This document shows positions 30,070 through 39,687 of a stretch of DNA of 64,000 nt, piece after piece. Every line of letters begins with the position of its first letter. Within the stretch, counting starts at the first letter, position 1. The position numbers and the translations under genes are program-made. The notes under the pieces are model-generated. The model saw only the letters and a program-made list of their open reading frames with translations. It had not been told where the DNA came from and made no database searches. This DNA comes from Leucosporidium creatinivorum (lineage: Eukaryota; Basidiomycota; Microbotryomycetes; Leucosporidiales; Leucosporidiaceae), in the NCBI GenBank assembly GCA_001600635.1, contig BCKL01000033.1, positions 6,515-70,514 on the forward strand. Reading direction: 5' to 3'.

Positions 30070-31534
30070 ATGCTCGAGCTTCCCAAAACGCTGTACGAGT
30101 GGAGATTGTACAAGGATTCGGCTACGCCCTTCTGGGAGCTGCTCCGACCCTTCTTCGAGGAGCACAGCTTCATCCTGTGGAAAGATGAAAACGGCTTCGC
30201 TAAGCCTCGCGACTACCCCGACGCCATTCGCGCAAAGAACGACTACCACGAGTGGGCCGATTTTATCGGAACGAGCGAATCGTCCATGCCTATCGAGGTG
30301 AGTAGTCGCCCGTCGAGACTTGGCCGAGCAAAAGCTTACCCCTTTCTCGGCGCTTGCTTCGCAGAGGAACACACTCTTCCCTGCTCGTACTAAAGATCGC
30401 AAGGACGTCATGATTCGCCTTGTAGCAAAAGGAGATCAAGGGCAAGAGCACTACAAGATCCTCAAGCATCTCGCCGCAGCCGACACCGACGAGCAGCACG
30501 CGCTCCCCCTCCTCGAACTACTCGAAACGGACGACATGGTCTTCGCTGTATTCCCTTACGTCTCAGTCAACGACATGACAGGATGGTATGCAGATCTCGG
30601 CGAGATCCTTGAACACCTACGCCAGGTCTTCGAGGTGAGTGGCTCGTTTCTCATCTGCGCCGAGCGCCGAGGCTGATCCGTCGTTATAATCAGGCCTTCG
30701 CCTTCCTTCACGAGCATCGAATCGCTCATAGGGTACGAGACTGCTCTCAAAACCCCTACCACGCTTACTGAGCCTGCTACACCCTGCAGGACTACGGCTT
30801 GGGAGAGGTGCTCGTCAACTTCGGTGGAGGGCGTTTCGCTCTTAGCAGCCAGTATGGCAACAAATCCACGGAGCACTGGTCGTGGAGGAAGTCTTTCAAC
30901 GTCTGTTACTGGATCACCGACTTTGAGCTCTCGGTGCAGTTTGACGCCGACTCGGAGCCGTCGTCGCGCCTCGTTCAAGGCATCCCCTCGGCTGCCTGGG
31001 GCCATACCGACCAGGACTACCGCAAGGAGCTTGCACCGGAGAGCTTGCAGAACGAGCCCTACTGCCCCTTCAAGGCGGACGTCTATCAGGTCGGGTTCTG
31101 CGCCTTCGAGATCTTCTGCGTGAGTGTCGAGCGACGTTCGCCGAGCCTGAGCTGATCTTGCACATCTACAGGGGATCCACAACGCTGAGCCGCTGAGGCA
31201 GCTCCTCTATGAGATGCGCCACCCAAATCCTCGTCTGAGGCATCCCTTTGCAACGGCCGTCACCCGCCTGCAGCAAATCCGCGACAACCTCTCGCCCGAA
31301 GCGCTCGCCGAGGCCGTCGAAGAGTACTACTGCGACCCCAACGCCTCGCACATCTTGCCCGACAAGTGAGCTTTGCTCTTTTTCAAGAAGCTGATGTCCG
31401 CTGATTCCCACTCGTACAGCATGGAGGGCTTCTTCGAGGATGAATTTGAGGGTTCGGCGATGCCGATATGGGAGCCGCGTTGGATCAAGAGGCGCGACAT
31501 GCTGGAGTTGTTTGATGAGTATGGGGCTGTCTAG
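30070..31534 (+). CDS. Degenerate protein-kinase-fold protein (copy 1), 6 exons
   Basis: Predicted 391 aa. Exons: 30070-30297, 30365-30634, 30694-30732, 30790-31119, 31172-31365, 31420-31534; the sum is in frame. It has the outline of a eukaryotic protein kinase: an N-lobe strand DVMIRLVAKGDQG where VAIK would be (Arg replaces Lys), helix EHYKILKHLA, hinge-like DDMVFAVFPYV, catalytic-loop region AFAFLHEHRIAHRDYGLGEV, and DFELSVQFD where DFG is expected. HRD is kept, but the loop Lys and Asn are absent and DFG reads DFE, so catalysis is doubtful. The C-lobe helix ADVYQVGFCAFEIF resembles DVWSLGVILYEL. A 39-nt exon carries AFAFLHEHRIAHR. Its paralog at 51062-52518 has the same exon plan, with exons 1-3 of identical length. 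I would call it a pseudokinase of a basidiomycete-expanded family. Confidence 0.78.
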
Positions 31535-31714
31535 CAACCTCTACAAATCTGCACATCATCGACGAATTCCACCCGCCCAATCCGAGCCCCTCGATAGAGA
31601 GACGGACGGCCAGCTCGCAGCTCTCGAAATTTGGCGGCGCGGCGTTCGCTCGGAAAGGGTCGTCCAGAAAGAGGAACAAGCAAAGCCATTCACGAGCAAG
31701 CTACGGATCGCAAG

Positions 31715-34354
31715 CTACTCATCCACTCCAGCAGCCACGCTACTCCTCGTGCTCCTCCTTCTCGGCGCAAGCGCAGGCCTCTCCGTCTCCACTTCCTTGA
31801 CCTCAACCGTCGACTTCACCTCCTCAAGCACCGGCTTGACCTCCTCATCAACCTCCATCTTGACCTCCCCTCCCTCGACCTTAACCTCCCCCTCCTCCTG
31901 CTTCTTCTCCAATTCAACCGCCTCCTTCGCAGCCGTCTCCAACGCCTCCTTCTCCTTCTTCGTCATCCTCTTCTTCCTCTGCTTCTTCGGCGGTTCTCCA
32001 TCTTCGCCCTTGATCACGGGCTTGGCGTCCACAGCGACCTCGCCCTCATCCTCCAACCTCGGAGCACCCTCTTCCGGGTTCTCCATCCCCTCCTCCCCAG
32101 CGGCGGCGGCAGCCTCCGCGAGAGCCGCAGCAGCAGCAGCCTCTTTGGCCTTCTTCTTGGGAGTATGAGACTTGCGGCCGGCGGTTTGCTTCGTCTCCTC
32201 GAGGGCGGGGGGGCGGAGGTCGTCTGTGCAGTCGAGTGATCAGCGAGGGGAGAGGAGGGAGAGGGAGATGAAGAGAACGTACCGGGAATCGTAGGCTTGA
32301 GGTCGTAGATCCTGAAGAGATGGAAGACGGCTTGCTCCTTGTCTTTCGCTTCGATCATGAGGTCTGCAAGGCGGCGAGGGGAGTCAGCGCCGAGCGATCG
32401 AGCGAAGAGCGGAAGAAGAGTCGAGCTCACCGACATCGTCCGGCAGGGCATCAGGCAGTCGCTGACAGCGATCAGCGTGCGCACGGCGTTCCTACAGCAT
32501 CGCAGAGGGGTCAGCTCGCGTGAAGAGGAGCCGGAGAGTGAGAGCTAACGAACCATGATCGTCTCGGCGCCCCTCCTCTGCTCCGACAAGTGCTGCTTGA
32601 CCTTGATACCCTTCCTCGACCAGGTGGCGAGGATGCGAGGCATGAGCTCAGCGGGGGTTTGGGCGGAGGGGTAGATCGAGTCGTGATGGTAGTCTGTCGG
32701 CGAAGCAAGAATGTCAGCTTCGGCGCCGAGCGAGTGGAGGGGAGAGCGCACCGAAGACGAGAGGGATGTTGAGGTCCTCGCAGGTAGGGAGAAGGTCGTC
32801 GACGTTGTAACAGATCTCATCGTTCTCGAGTACGAGCCTGTTGCCGCGAGAGCGATGAGTCAGCTCGGCTCGGCGCAGGTTCGAGGTGCGGTCGGGGTCA
32901 CTCACCTGGCCTTGACACCATCCGACAGCTTGGCGTAATTCTCCTTGAAACGAGCGAGAGCAGCGGGCTTGTCGCCGTAGACTCCTCCTCCCTGTCAAGC
33001 GTGAGGTAAGGTCAGCCGACATCGCTCGCCATGAGGATAGCTACGAGCAAGAGTCGAGCAGAACGGGCTCGCTACTAGGAGCTAGCGTCGTGCTTGGCAG
33101 CGGAGAAGAAGAGATGACTGACGTGAATGATCATGACCGAGTCCTGGTCGAGGCCCATTCGGGTCATCATCTCGTTGTGGTACTCGAGGTCGCGGACGGC
33201 GTTCTCGACGACTTTGGCCTTGGGAGATCCGAGTTGGGTGAACTGTGGAGTGCGAGGGATAGTCAGCTTCGGCCTCGCTAAACCTCGCCTTCCCGGGTTC
33301 TTTGGACGAGTCGTCTCTCCCCCCTTCGCCTCAGCCTCGACACCCTCCCTCTGACCGACCCAGCGAGAAAGAACCGCACTCACCTGCCCCGGATGCGTAG
33401 TCAACCTCACCCCCAACCTCTTCGCCGTCTCTCCCGCCTCCTTCAACTCCTTCTCGGCATACTCCAACGAGTACATATAATCGGGATGGGCCGCAAAGGG
33501 GAACATCTCGGACGACATGCGCATGAAGAAGATGTGGTGAGAGGCGTTCCAGAGAATTAGCTTGGTTAGGTCCTGTGTGTGGGGGGAAGAGGGTGAGTGA
33601 GAGGAAGAAGGAGGGGGTGGGAGAGGGCGTACAGCCATGTTCTGCCGCCCAAGCTCTTTGAGGAAGTCCATGCCGTTCTTTTTGATCGAGTCGATGCTGT
33701 GGTGGTCGAGCGGGCGCAGAGAGAGGGGAGGGAGAGCAGGAGGTCAGCCTCGGCGCCGAGCCCTTGGTTGAACGAGCAAACTCACCGACAAGTCCTCGAG
33801 CAAAAGACGCTAGGCTTCTCCTTCCTCAGAATCGTATTCAAACACGCATAGCCGAGTCGTCCTCTGCCACCCAACAAAGCATGCTCATCAGCTCGGCGCG
33901 CGCCCTCCGTCTCCAGGCTCCTCGGCGAAGGCGAAACTCACTTGTAAGTAGTCTCCCTCTTCTCGACTTCCGGGATGACATACACGATAGGCTCCTTAGG
34001 TTTCATTTTCCTCGGCGCCCTCTTCTTCTTCGCCGGCGTCTCGACTACAGACTTGTCGTCCCCCTCGAGCTCGTCCTCTACTCCCTCGTCCTGCTCGCCC
34101 TCCTCCTCCTTCTGTTCGGGCACGAACCCCGGACTGATACTCCTAGCCCTCTTACTAGGTGTCATCCGACTCTCTCCCACCGTCTCGTCGTCGCTCCCCA
34201 ATGAGGCCTCCCTCATGCTCTTTCTTGCGCTCGTCGAAGCGGCGCGTTTCGCTGGACGCTGCTGAGCTGCTGGGGAGGGAGGAGGGGAGGCAGAAGCGGT
34301 ACGGATGGCCGCGAGGGCGGTGGCTACTCCTGGTGGCAAAGACTTGGACGGCAT
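31715..34354 (-). CDS. UVE1: UV-damage endonuclease (UVDE/Uve1), multi-exon
   Basis: UVDE nicks DNA just 5' of UV photoproducts and other distortions, starting an alternative excision repair. Fungal Uve1 can act in the nucleus and mitochondria. The chain from the ATG at 34354 (MPSKSLPPGVATAL) has a basic/acidic N-terminal region of ~130 aa, then the TIM-barrel core: GRLGYACLNTILR, SIDSIKKNGMDFLKELGRQN, LILWNASHHIFFMRMSSEMF, TAKRLGVRLTTHPGQ, LGSPKAKVVENAVRDLEYHNEMM, SVMIIH, GGGVYGDKPAALARFKENY, RLVLENDEICYNVDDLLP, and DYHHDSIYPSAQTP. These contain the His, Glu and Asp metal ligands expected of the family. After DLKPTIP comes a long Lys/Glu-rich tail of about 150 aa with nuclear-type basic clusters, ending SSVAAGVDE at 31715. 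The exact start is uncertain because the frame stays open upstream of 34354. Confidence 0.9.
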
Positions 34355-34751
34355 CTGGCTGCTCTGCTGTTGAGCGACGAGTTGGTGAGAGACCAAAGAG
34401 CGAGCGAGAGGCGAGTGCGGTCATCGACTTCGCTCGAGCTGGAGCGCAAGGGGAAGGTCGAGATCGTGTGGCCGATAGATGAGAGGAAGGGGTGGATAGG
34501 TGCAGAATAGGTAGTAGAGTCATATGAGAGGCTCGGTGAGAGCAGATCTGAGCAGCAGAGCTACAGAGAGCAACTCTCGGCGATCATTTCGGACCCTCTA
34601 GCTCGAGAGCGCGAGTAGAGATGAGGAGGGGAAGTGTTACTGCAGTGAATCTCAACAAGTCTACAAGAAAGATAGTAGATGACAATAGTGTGTAGAGAGA
34701 GTGTCCATCAAGCGATCTGGTCGTACAAAACCAAGCGCCGAGCTCCAAGGC
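34355..34751. other. Intergenic region between UVE1 and the second Zn2Cys6 gene
   Basis: Both neighbours are on the minus strand, so this holds the UVE1 promoter/5' UTR and the regulator's 3' UTR. The UVE1-proximal part keeps an open frame without a clear ATG. Nothing else was seen. Confidence 0.35.
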
Positions 34752-36050
34752 TCAACCGAACAACGGCCCTTCCCACCCCTCCGCCCCGGCCTCTCCCTTC
34801 CTCTCACACATGCCCTTCGCCGCCTCCCACCCCATCCCCGCCCCCGAATAGCTATACCAATAAGGCGTACTCGGTCCATTTCCACCGCCCGCTGCCTCAG
34901 CGCCTCCGAGTCCAAACATCTCCTGCTCCTCCCCCGCCACCGCAATCCTCGGTTCCGAGTGCGCCGAGCCAAAGAAGTAGTCCCCTCCTCCCACTCCCAC
35001 TCCGCCGAAGAGCGACAAGGAGAGAGAAGGATCGGCGTTGGCGAGACTGGAGCTCACGTAGGGCTCGAAATCGAGGTCGAAATCCATCTCTGAGGCGGAG
35101 GAGGGGGAGGAAAGGGACGAGTGGGAGGAGGAGGGGAAGGTGGGTGTTGCGGTTGCTGATTCGGAGCGAGAGGTGGTGGGGAGGGACCAGTCGAAGGGTT
35201 CGGCGGAGGTGGAGGGGAGGGAGGCGGAGGGCGAGGGGAGAGGGGGCAGGACGAGTTGGAAGGTCGAGGAGGGGAGGGAACGTCGTTGCGCCATTGATGG
35301 GACTGGAGGAGGTGCAGGTGCTGAGCCGAGCACACTTGGCGTAGAAGAGGAGGAGGAGGGAGGAAGCGAGGTACGGTCGGGGTTCGGCGACGAAAGTGGC
35401 AGCTCGAGAGCGATGGCCGACGACGACGTGTCTCTGATGCTGGTCGACGTGTTGCTGTCCATCTCGACTGGTGCTGGTGCTGGTGCAGTGGGCAGAGCTG
35501 TAGTCGAAGAAGTCGACGCTTCGGACCTTCCGCTCGCCGCCGCCGAACGTCTTGGCCGCTTGTTCAACCTCGGCGCAGGGGTCTCCCTCCTCTCCACCTC
35601 CTGATCCTGATCCTCATCATCATCATCACTATCCTCGCTCTCATACGTCTGTTCCCTAGCCCTCCTTCGACGACGTGTCGATCCTGCATTCAGAGTTCGA
35701 ATCGAGTCAGCTTCCAAACTCCCCGAGCGCCGAGCCCGACGCGCGTCTACGGCAGGCGGAACCTCACCCCTACTAGCAGGAGCATCGCCCTCCTCTGAGC
35801 ACCTTCCACCGTTACTACCATGGTACGAGCAGACCACCTTGTCCAAATCATGGTTCTTGAACTTGGCTGCAGAGTTGCGAATCCCAAGGATCAGCGCCGT
35901 TCGCAGCTGAACAGTCAGCGAGAGGGACTCACCGGAACGCAAGCAGGCGTAGCAGGGTTGGCCATCTTGGCCTGTACAGCGTACTCTACGGGCTTTGCAC
36001 CGATTGCAGGCGTCGCCCTTTTGCTTGGGAGGGGCGCCGGGAGCTGGCAT
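34752..36050 (-). CDS. Zn2Cys6 transcription factor with a long third-loop cluster (copy 2), 3 exons
   Basis: Predicted 382-aa regulator. Exons 36050-35933, 35866-35768 and 35683-34752. The cluster at residues ~15-56 reads CNRCKARRVRC, then TGQDGQPCYACLRSAKF, then KNHDLDKVVCSYHG: C-x2-C-x6-C-x7-C-x2-C-x15-C. Intron 1 falls inside the long last loop. The AKF-x3-D-x3-V-x-C-x-Y pattern is shared with the regulator at 15612-16712. Basic motifs follow (STRRRRRAREQ, RLNKRPRRS), then long Ser/Pro-rich sequence with acidic patches (SDDDDEDQDQE) and a C-terminal aromatic/acidic stretch (EMDFDLDFEPYV) that could activate transcription. Intron 2 is a multiple of three with no stop, so unspliced RNA would still be open there. 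Targets unknown. Confidence 0.85.
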   Translation of the reverse strand: MPAPGAPPKQKGDACNRCKARRVRCTGQDGQPCYACLRSGESLSLTVQLRTALILGIRNSAAKFKNHDLDKVVCSYHGSNGGRCSEEGDAPASRGEVPPAVDARRARRSGSLEADSIRTLNAGSTRRRRRAREQTYESEDSDDDDEDQDQEVERRETPAPRLNKRPRRSAAASGRSEASTSSTTALPTAPAPAPVEMDSNTSTSIRDTSSSAIALELPLSSPNPDRTSLPPSSSSSTPSVLGSAPAPPPVPSMAQRRSLPSSTFQLVLPPLPSPSASLPSTSAEPFDWSLPTTSRSESATATPTFPSSSHSSLSSPSSASEMDFDLDFEPYVSSSLANADPSLSLSLFGGVGVGGGDYFFGSAHSEPRIAVAGEEQEMFGLGGAEAAGGGNGPSTPYWYSYSGAGMGWEAAKGMCERKGEAGAEGWEGPLFG

Positions 36051-36818
36051 TGTCGTCGTTGCGAATGAGAGAGGGATGTGCGAAGCGGGCGGTGTGGGGT
36101 GAGCTGTAAGAGAGGTGCAGGAGAGGTGTAGGGCGGTAGATCGGGAGAAATGTAGGTGATTGGCGGATTGCTGTGCTGTGTTGAAGCGACGAGGTGATTG
36201 CGAGAGGGAAAGAGAAGAGAAGCAGCGAGCTGATCTCTCTTCGGGGAAGCTCAAGGCGCTGCTGCCCTTCGCAACCCTCCTCCAGGCGCATGTCCGTTCT
36301 AATCTTGCACCGGTCCGCTTTCTCGCTCCTCTGTCCATCTTACGATCGCATTGTTACAAGCTTCCCATTGCCGCAGAGGGGAGGCGATGATGTGCTACAG
36401 GACTTTCGGCCGAGTTGGAACTGCGAAACCAGTGCCGAGATGGGAGCCGAAGAGGGGTTCTGGTTAAAGTGGGAGAGTCTGTAGCAGACTAGCCGGTTGC
36501 AGCGAATTGTGCTGCCCCGAACCGAGATCCTCACTCCACTACAGTACATACTCAGCGCTGATCTCTGAGTCTGACCAGCCCCCTCGTCGCCTTCGCAGCG
36601 TCAGCCGTTTCAACCGGTCCCGCTCTCTTCCTTCTACCTCTGCCAGCTGCGCACCAAGCTCTAACAACTAGTACGAGTACGTTCTACCTACTCCTGCTCT
36701 CCCACACTCTGTAGCTCATCCCACCCTTCTCCAGCCAACTCCGCTCTTAGCGCTCCGCTCGTTCGCCTGGCGGCCCCACCCCTGCATCTCGTCTCTCACG
36801 ATCCCTCTGCACCACACC
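36051..36818. promoter_or_regulatory. Divergent intergenic region
   Basis: Lies between the second Zn2Cys6 gene (-) and the uncertain gene starting at 36819 (+). Pyrimidine-rich near 36600-36800. No supported gene. Confidence 0.35.
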
Positions 36819-37560
36819 ATGCCCTCCCCTCCACCGCCCAGCACACCCTCCTCCTCCACTCCAAACAGCCTCACTAACCCCCCCCTTCAACTCTGTATCA
36901 CCCCCCCATCCCAACGGCGGCGGGCTGCTCGGCTGGCTCGGTGCGCTTATGTTGGAGCTCGCTCGGGCGGGTCTGGAGCTGGGGCGGAGGGAGAGGCAGT
37001 AGGAGCAGGAGCAGAGCCGGAGAGGCAGGGCTATGCGGCGGAGGAGATAGAGAACAGGAGGCAGGAGAGGAGGAGGGAGGAAGAAGGGGAGTGGAGAGGA
37101 TGGGAGGCGGAGGCGGAGGGGTATGAGGGGGAGAGGTTTGTCGGTGGGTTGGCTGGAGAGGGAGCTGGAGTGGAGATGGATGAAGGAGAGGGATGGGAAG
37201 CTGCGCCTGAGGTCCCTAGGAGGACTGGGACTGCCGCTGATGGGGCTCGGCGCCGAGCCAGGATTCCGAGGAGGGGCAGCAGCAGCAGGAGGGCAGCACA
37301 GGGCCTGGCTCAACTCTCTCGACACGCCCATCACCGCTCTGCCCATTTTCGACCGAGACTGGACCACCATCGCCCTCCCATCTCTCGGCGCAGGCTCCGG
37401 AGTCGACTTCTCGGCGCTCGGTTCGGGGCAGACGATCCCGCTTGTGCTGGGGGCTTTGTACCTCCTTGCGAGGGCTTGGGGCGTTGGAAGTAGTGGTGGA
37501 AGGAGGAGAGGTGTAGGGGAGGTGCAGGGGAAGATAACGGAGGTGGGAAGGAGGATTTGA
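36819..37560 (+). CDS. Uncertain small protein with one predicted membrane helix
   Basis: Tentative model. Exon 1 from the ATG at 36819 (MPSPPPPSTPSSSTP) runs through an acidic, Arg/Glu-rich stretch (EEIENRRQERRREEEGEWRG, EAEAEGYEGERFVGG) to APE near 37211. A putative intron, containing CTGAT and a perfect CTCGGCGCCGAG (37246-37257), then leads to HRAWLNSLDTPITALP, FDRDWTTIALPSLGAG and a hydrophobic helix TIPLVLGALYLLARAWGVG, ending ITEVGRRI at 37560. Two C homopolymers (near 36878 and 36902) make frame errors in the assembly possible, and a second frame nearby also looks coding (GGLLGWLGALMLELA). No family recognised. Confidence 0.35.
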
Positions 37561-38285
37561 GAGCTGGGAGGGAGCGCCGAAGAGGGAGGAGGGGGCTTAT
37601 AGCCTGAAATCCTGTGTAGCAAGCGCTTGTTTGTCTGTAGCTGTTTATGTAGATAGCTTGTGAAGCAGTGACTATCATTTTGTGCCATTCCAAGGTCTGT
37701 AGCGAGCGAGAGCGTACGAAGAAGGAGCTCGGCGGAGAGGAAAGGGGGAGTCGGGCTGGCTCTGCTCTCCTACAGCTACAAGAGCGACTCGTTCTCGCCG
37801 AGAGCTAGCTCTGCACTTCATCAGAAGCCCTTCGCTCGACACTCGTTCCCCTTCTCTTCTGCATCAGACTCGTAGTCCGTGCGCTGCTCGTCTCTCTCTT
37901 TCGTCCTTCTCCCTCGTCTCTTTGCTTCTGCTCGCCTTTCGACTCGCTACAAGCACACAGCTACTACCCTAATTAGCTGTAACTCGCTACTCAGTACTAC
38001 AGAGCTACAGCCCGACTACTCAAGAGGTAAGAAACGCGTCTCTGTTGCTCGCTCCCCTCTTGTCTTCTCTCGAAGCTAACGGGTTCTGTACCGTCTTACA
38101 GCAGCTATCGACTATCCTACAAAGCGAGCTGACTGCCCTACCCCTCTACCGTCCTACACCTCCCTACAACCCTTCTGCTCGCTCAACACTTGCCTCGCGC
38201 ACAGTCCCCCTCCCTCCCTCCCTCCTCCGTCTCTCTCCCGTCTCTCAGCTCAGCGCCACTCCCTCTTGCCAAGCTGTAGCTCATC
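37561..38285. other. Intergenic region and likely 5' UTR intron of the SUN gene
   Basis: GGTAAGAAACGC at about 38026 and TTTTACAG-like TCTTACAG ending near 38101 could bound a 5' UTR intron of the SUN-domain gene. The final ~100 bases before the ATG at 38286 are CT-rich. No coding gene was seen. Confidence 0.35.
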
Positions 38286-39651
38286 ATGTCCCGACCACCA
38301 AACCCCTCTTCCTCCTCCCACCACACTCGAGCGCCCTCTCAAGACCTCGAAGGCTCCCCTCCAAACAACACCGGACACAGTCGTCGCGCCTCGACTCATT
38401 CGATCCCCGTCTCCTACGCTTATGGCGCTCCTTCTGTGGGGAAACCTAGGACTCCTGCCCGCGTAGGGAGGGCGGGCGGAGGGAGTCAGGCGGGCAGCCC
38501 GAGCGTAGGGAGCGCGACCGCGTCGGCGCGAGGAGGAGGAGGGGACGGCGAGCAAGAGCAGGAGGAGGAGCAACAAGAATGGACAGGGAGGAGCACCGAA
38601 CCCGCTGCTGTGCGCTATGCTCGAGTCAAGCAGAGGCAGAAGGACACGGGCGTCGCCTTCCCCTCCCCCGCCGTCTCGGGCGCAGGGCTTCTCCCCGCTG
38701 CTTCCCTAGCTAAACCTCGACCTCCTGGATCGACACCAGCGACAGGGCTGCAAAATACGAGTGTGAATATCGCTACGGCTTTTAGGGAGGCCACGGCGGG
38801 GAGGCAGCCTGTCGGTGGACCGGCGCCGAGGGTGCAGCAAGAGAGGCAGGAGGAGGAAGAGGAGGAGGAGGATGGGTTCGAGGAGGAGGGGAGTGGGAAG
38901 GAGACACATGTGGCGGGTGGAGCGGCGGGCGCGTCGGCGAGTAAGAAGAGGAAGGTGAGTTAGTTGGGTTCGGTCTTGCGCTCTCGCGCTTCTCTCCCGG
39001 TACGATCGGCGAGTGACGATGCTGATTCTCGCTCGAATTTGATGTTACGCAGAAGCGCTCCAACGCGCCCAAGGACCCGAGCTTCAAGCATCGACAAGGC
39101 GAGACGACGTACAGCGAGTCGGGCTCGGAGTTTGAGGATGGAGTCTCGAGGGGGAAGGCTAAGAAGGCGAGGACAGTGACGGAGGAAGGCGAGGCTCGTA
39201 CGTCCATTTATAGCCGCTCTCTCCCTCTTCCTCGCGAGCGCAGCTGACCCCTCCCTCCGCGTTCAAACAGCTCTTTCAACCTCGAAGAAGTCGACCTCCT
39301 CCTCCACCCACACCCGCCGCAAATCGCACATCCCCTCCGACTCAGCTCCCTACCGCCCCTCCAAACAATCCTCAGGCTCTTCCTCCGACTCAGGCTCCGA
39401 CCTCCCTTCCTCGACTCATCGGCGTCGAAAGTCGAAGGGGAAGGGGAGGGGCAGTGGAGCAGCGGGGGGGAGTCAGGCGATCCCTATTGGGAGGAGGGAT
39501 GGCGAGGTTTGGTTTGGGGGGAAGAAGAGGAAGGGGAGGAAGGGAAAGAGGGGGAGTGGAGAGGGTAGTGTTGGCGTCGAGGGCGAGGAGGAGGGAGAGG
39601 GACAGGATATGGGAGGGATGGAGGATGGCGATTTCATCAACCAAGATCACC

Positions 39652-39687
<36 letters not shown>

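Noticed and set aside
36747-37688. 313-codon minus-strand frame near the uncertain gene
   Set aside because: Ser/Pro/Leu-biased antisense composition with no recognisable motif; the plus strand has a more protein-like pattern and a membrane helix.
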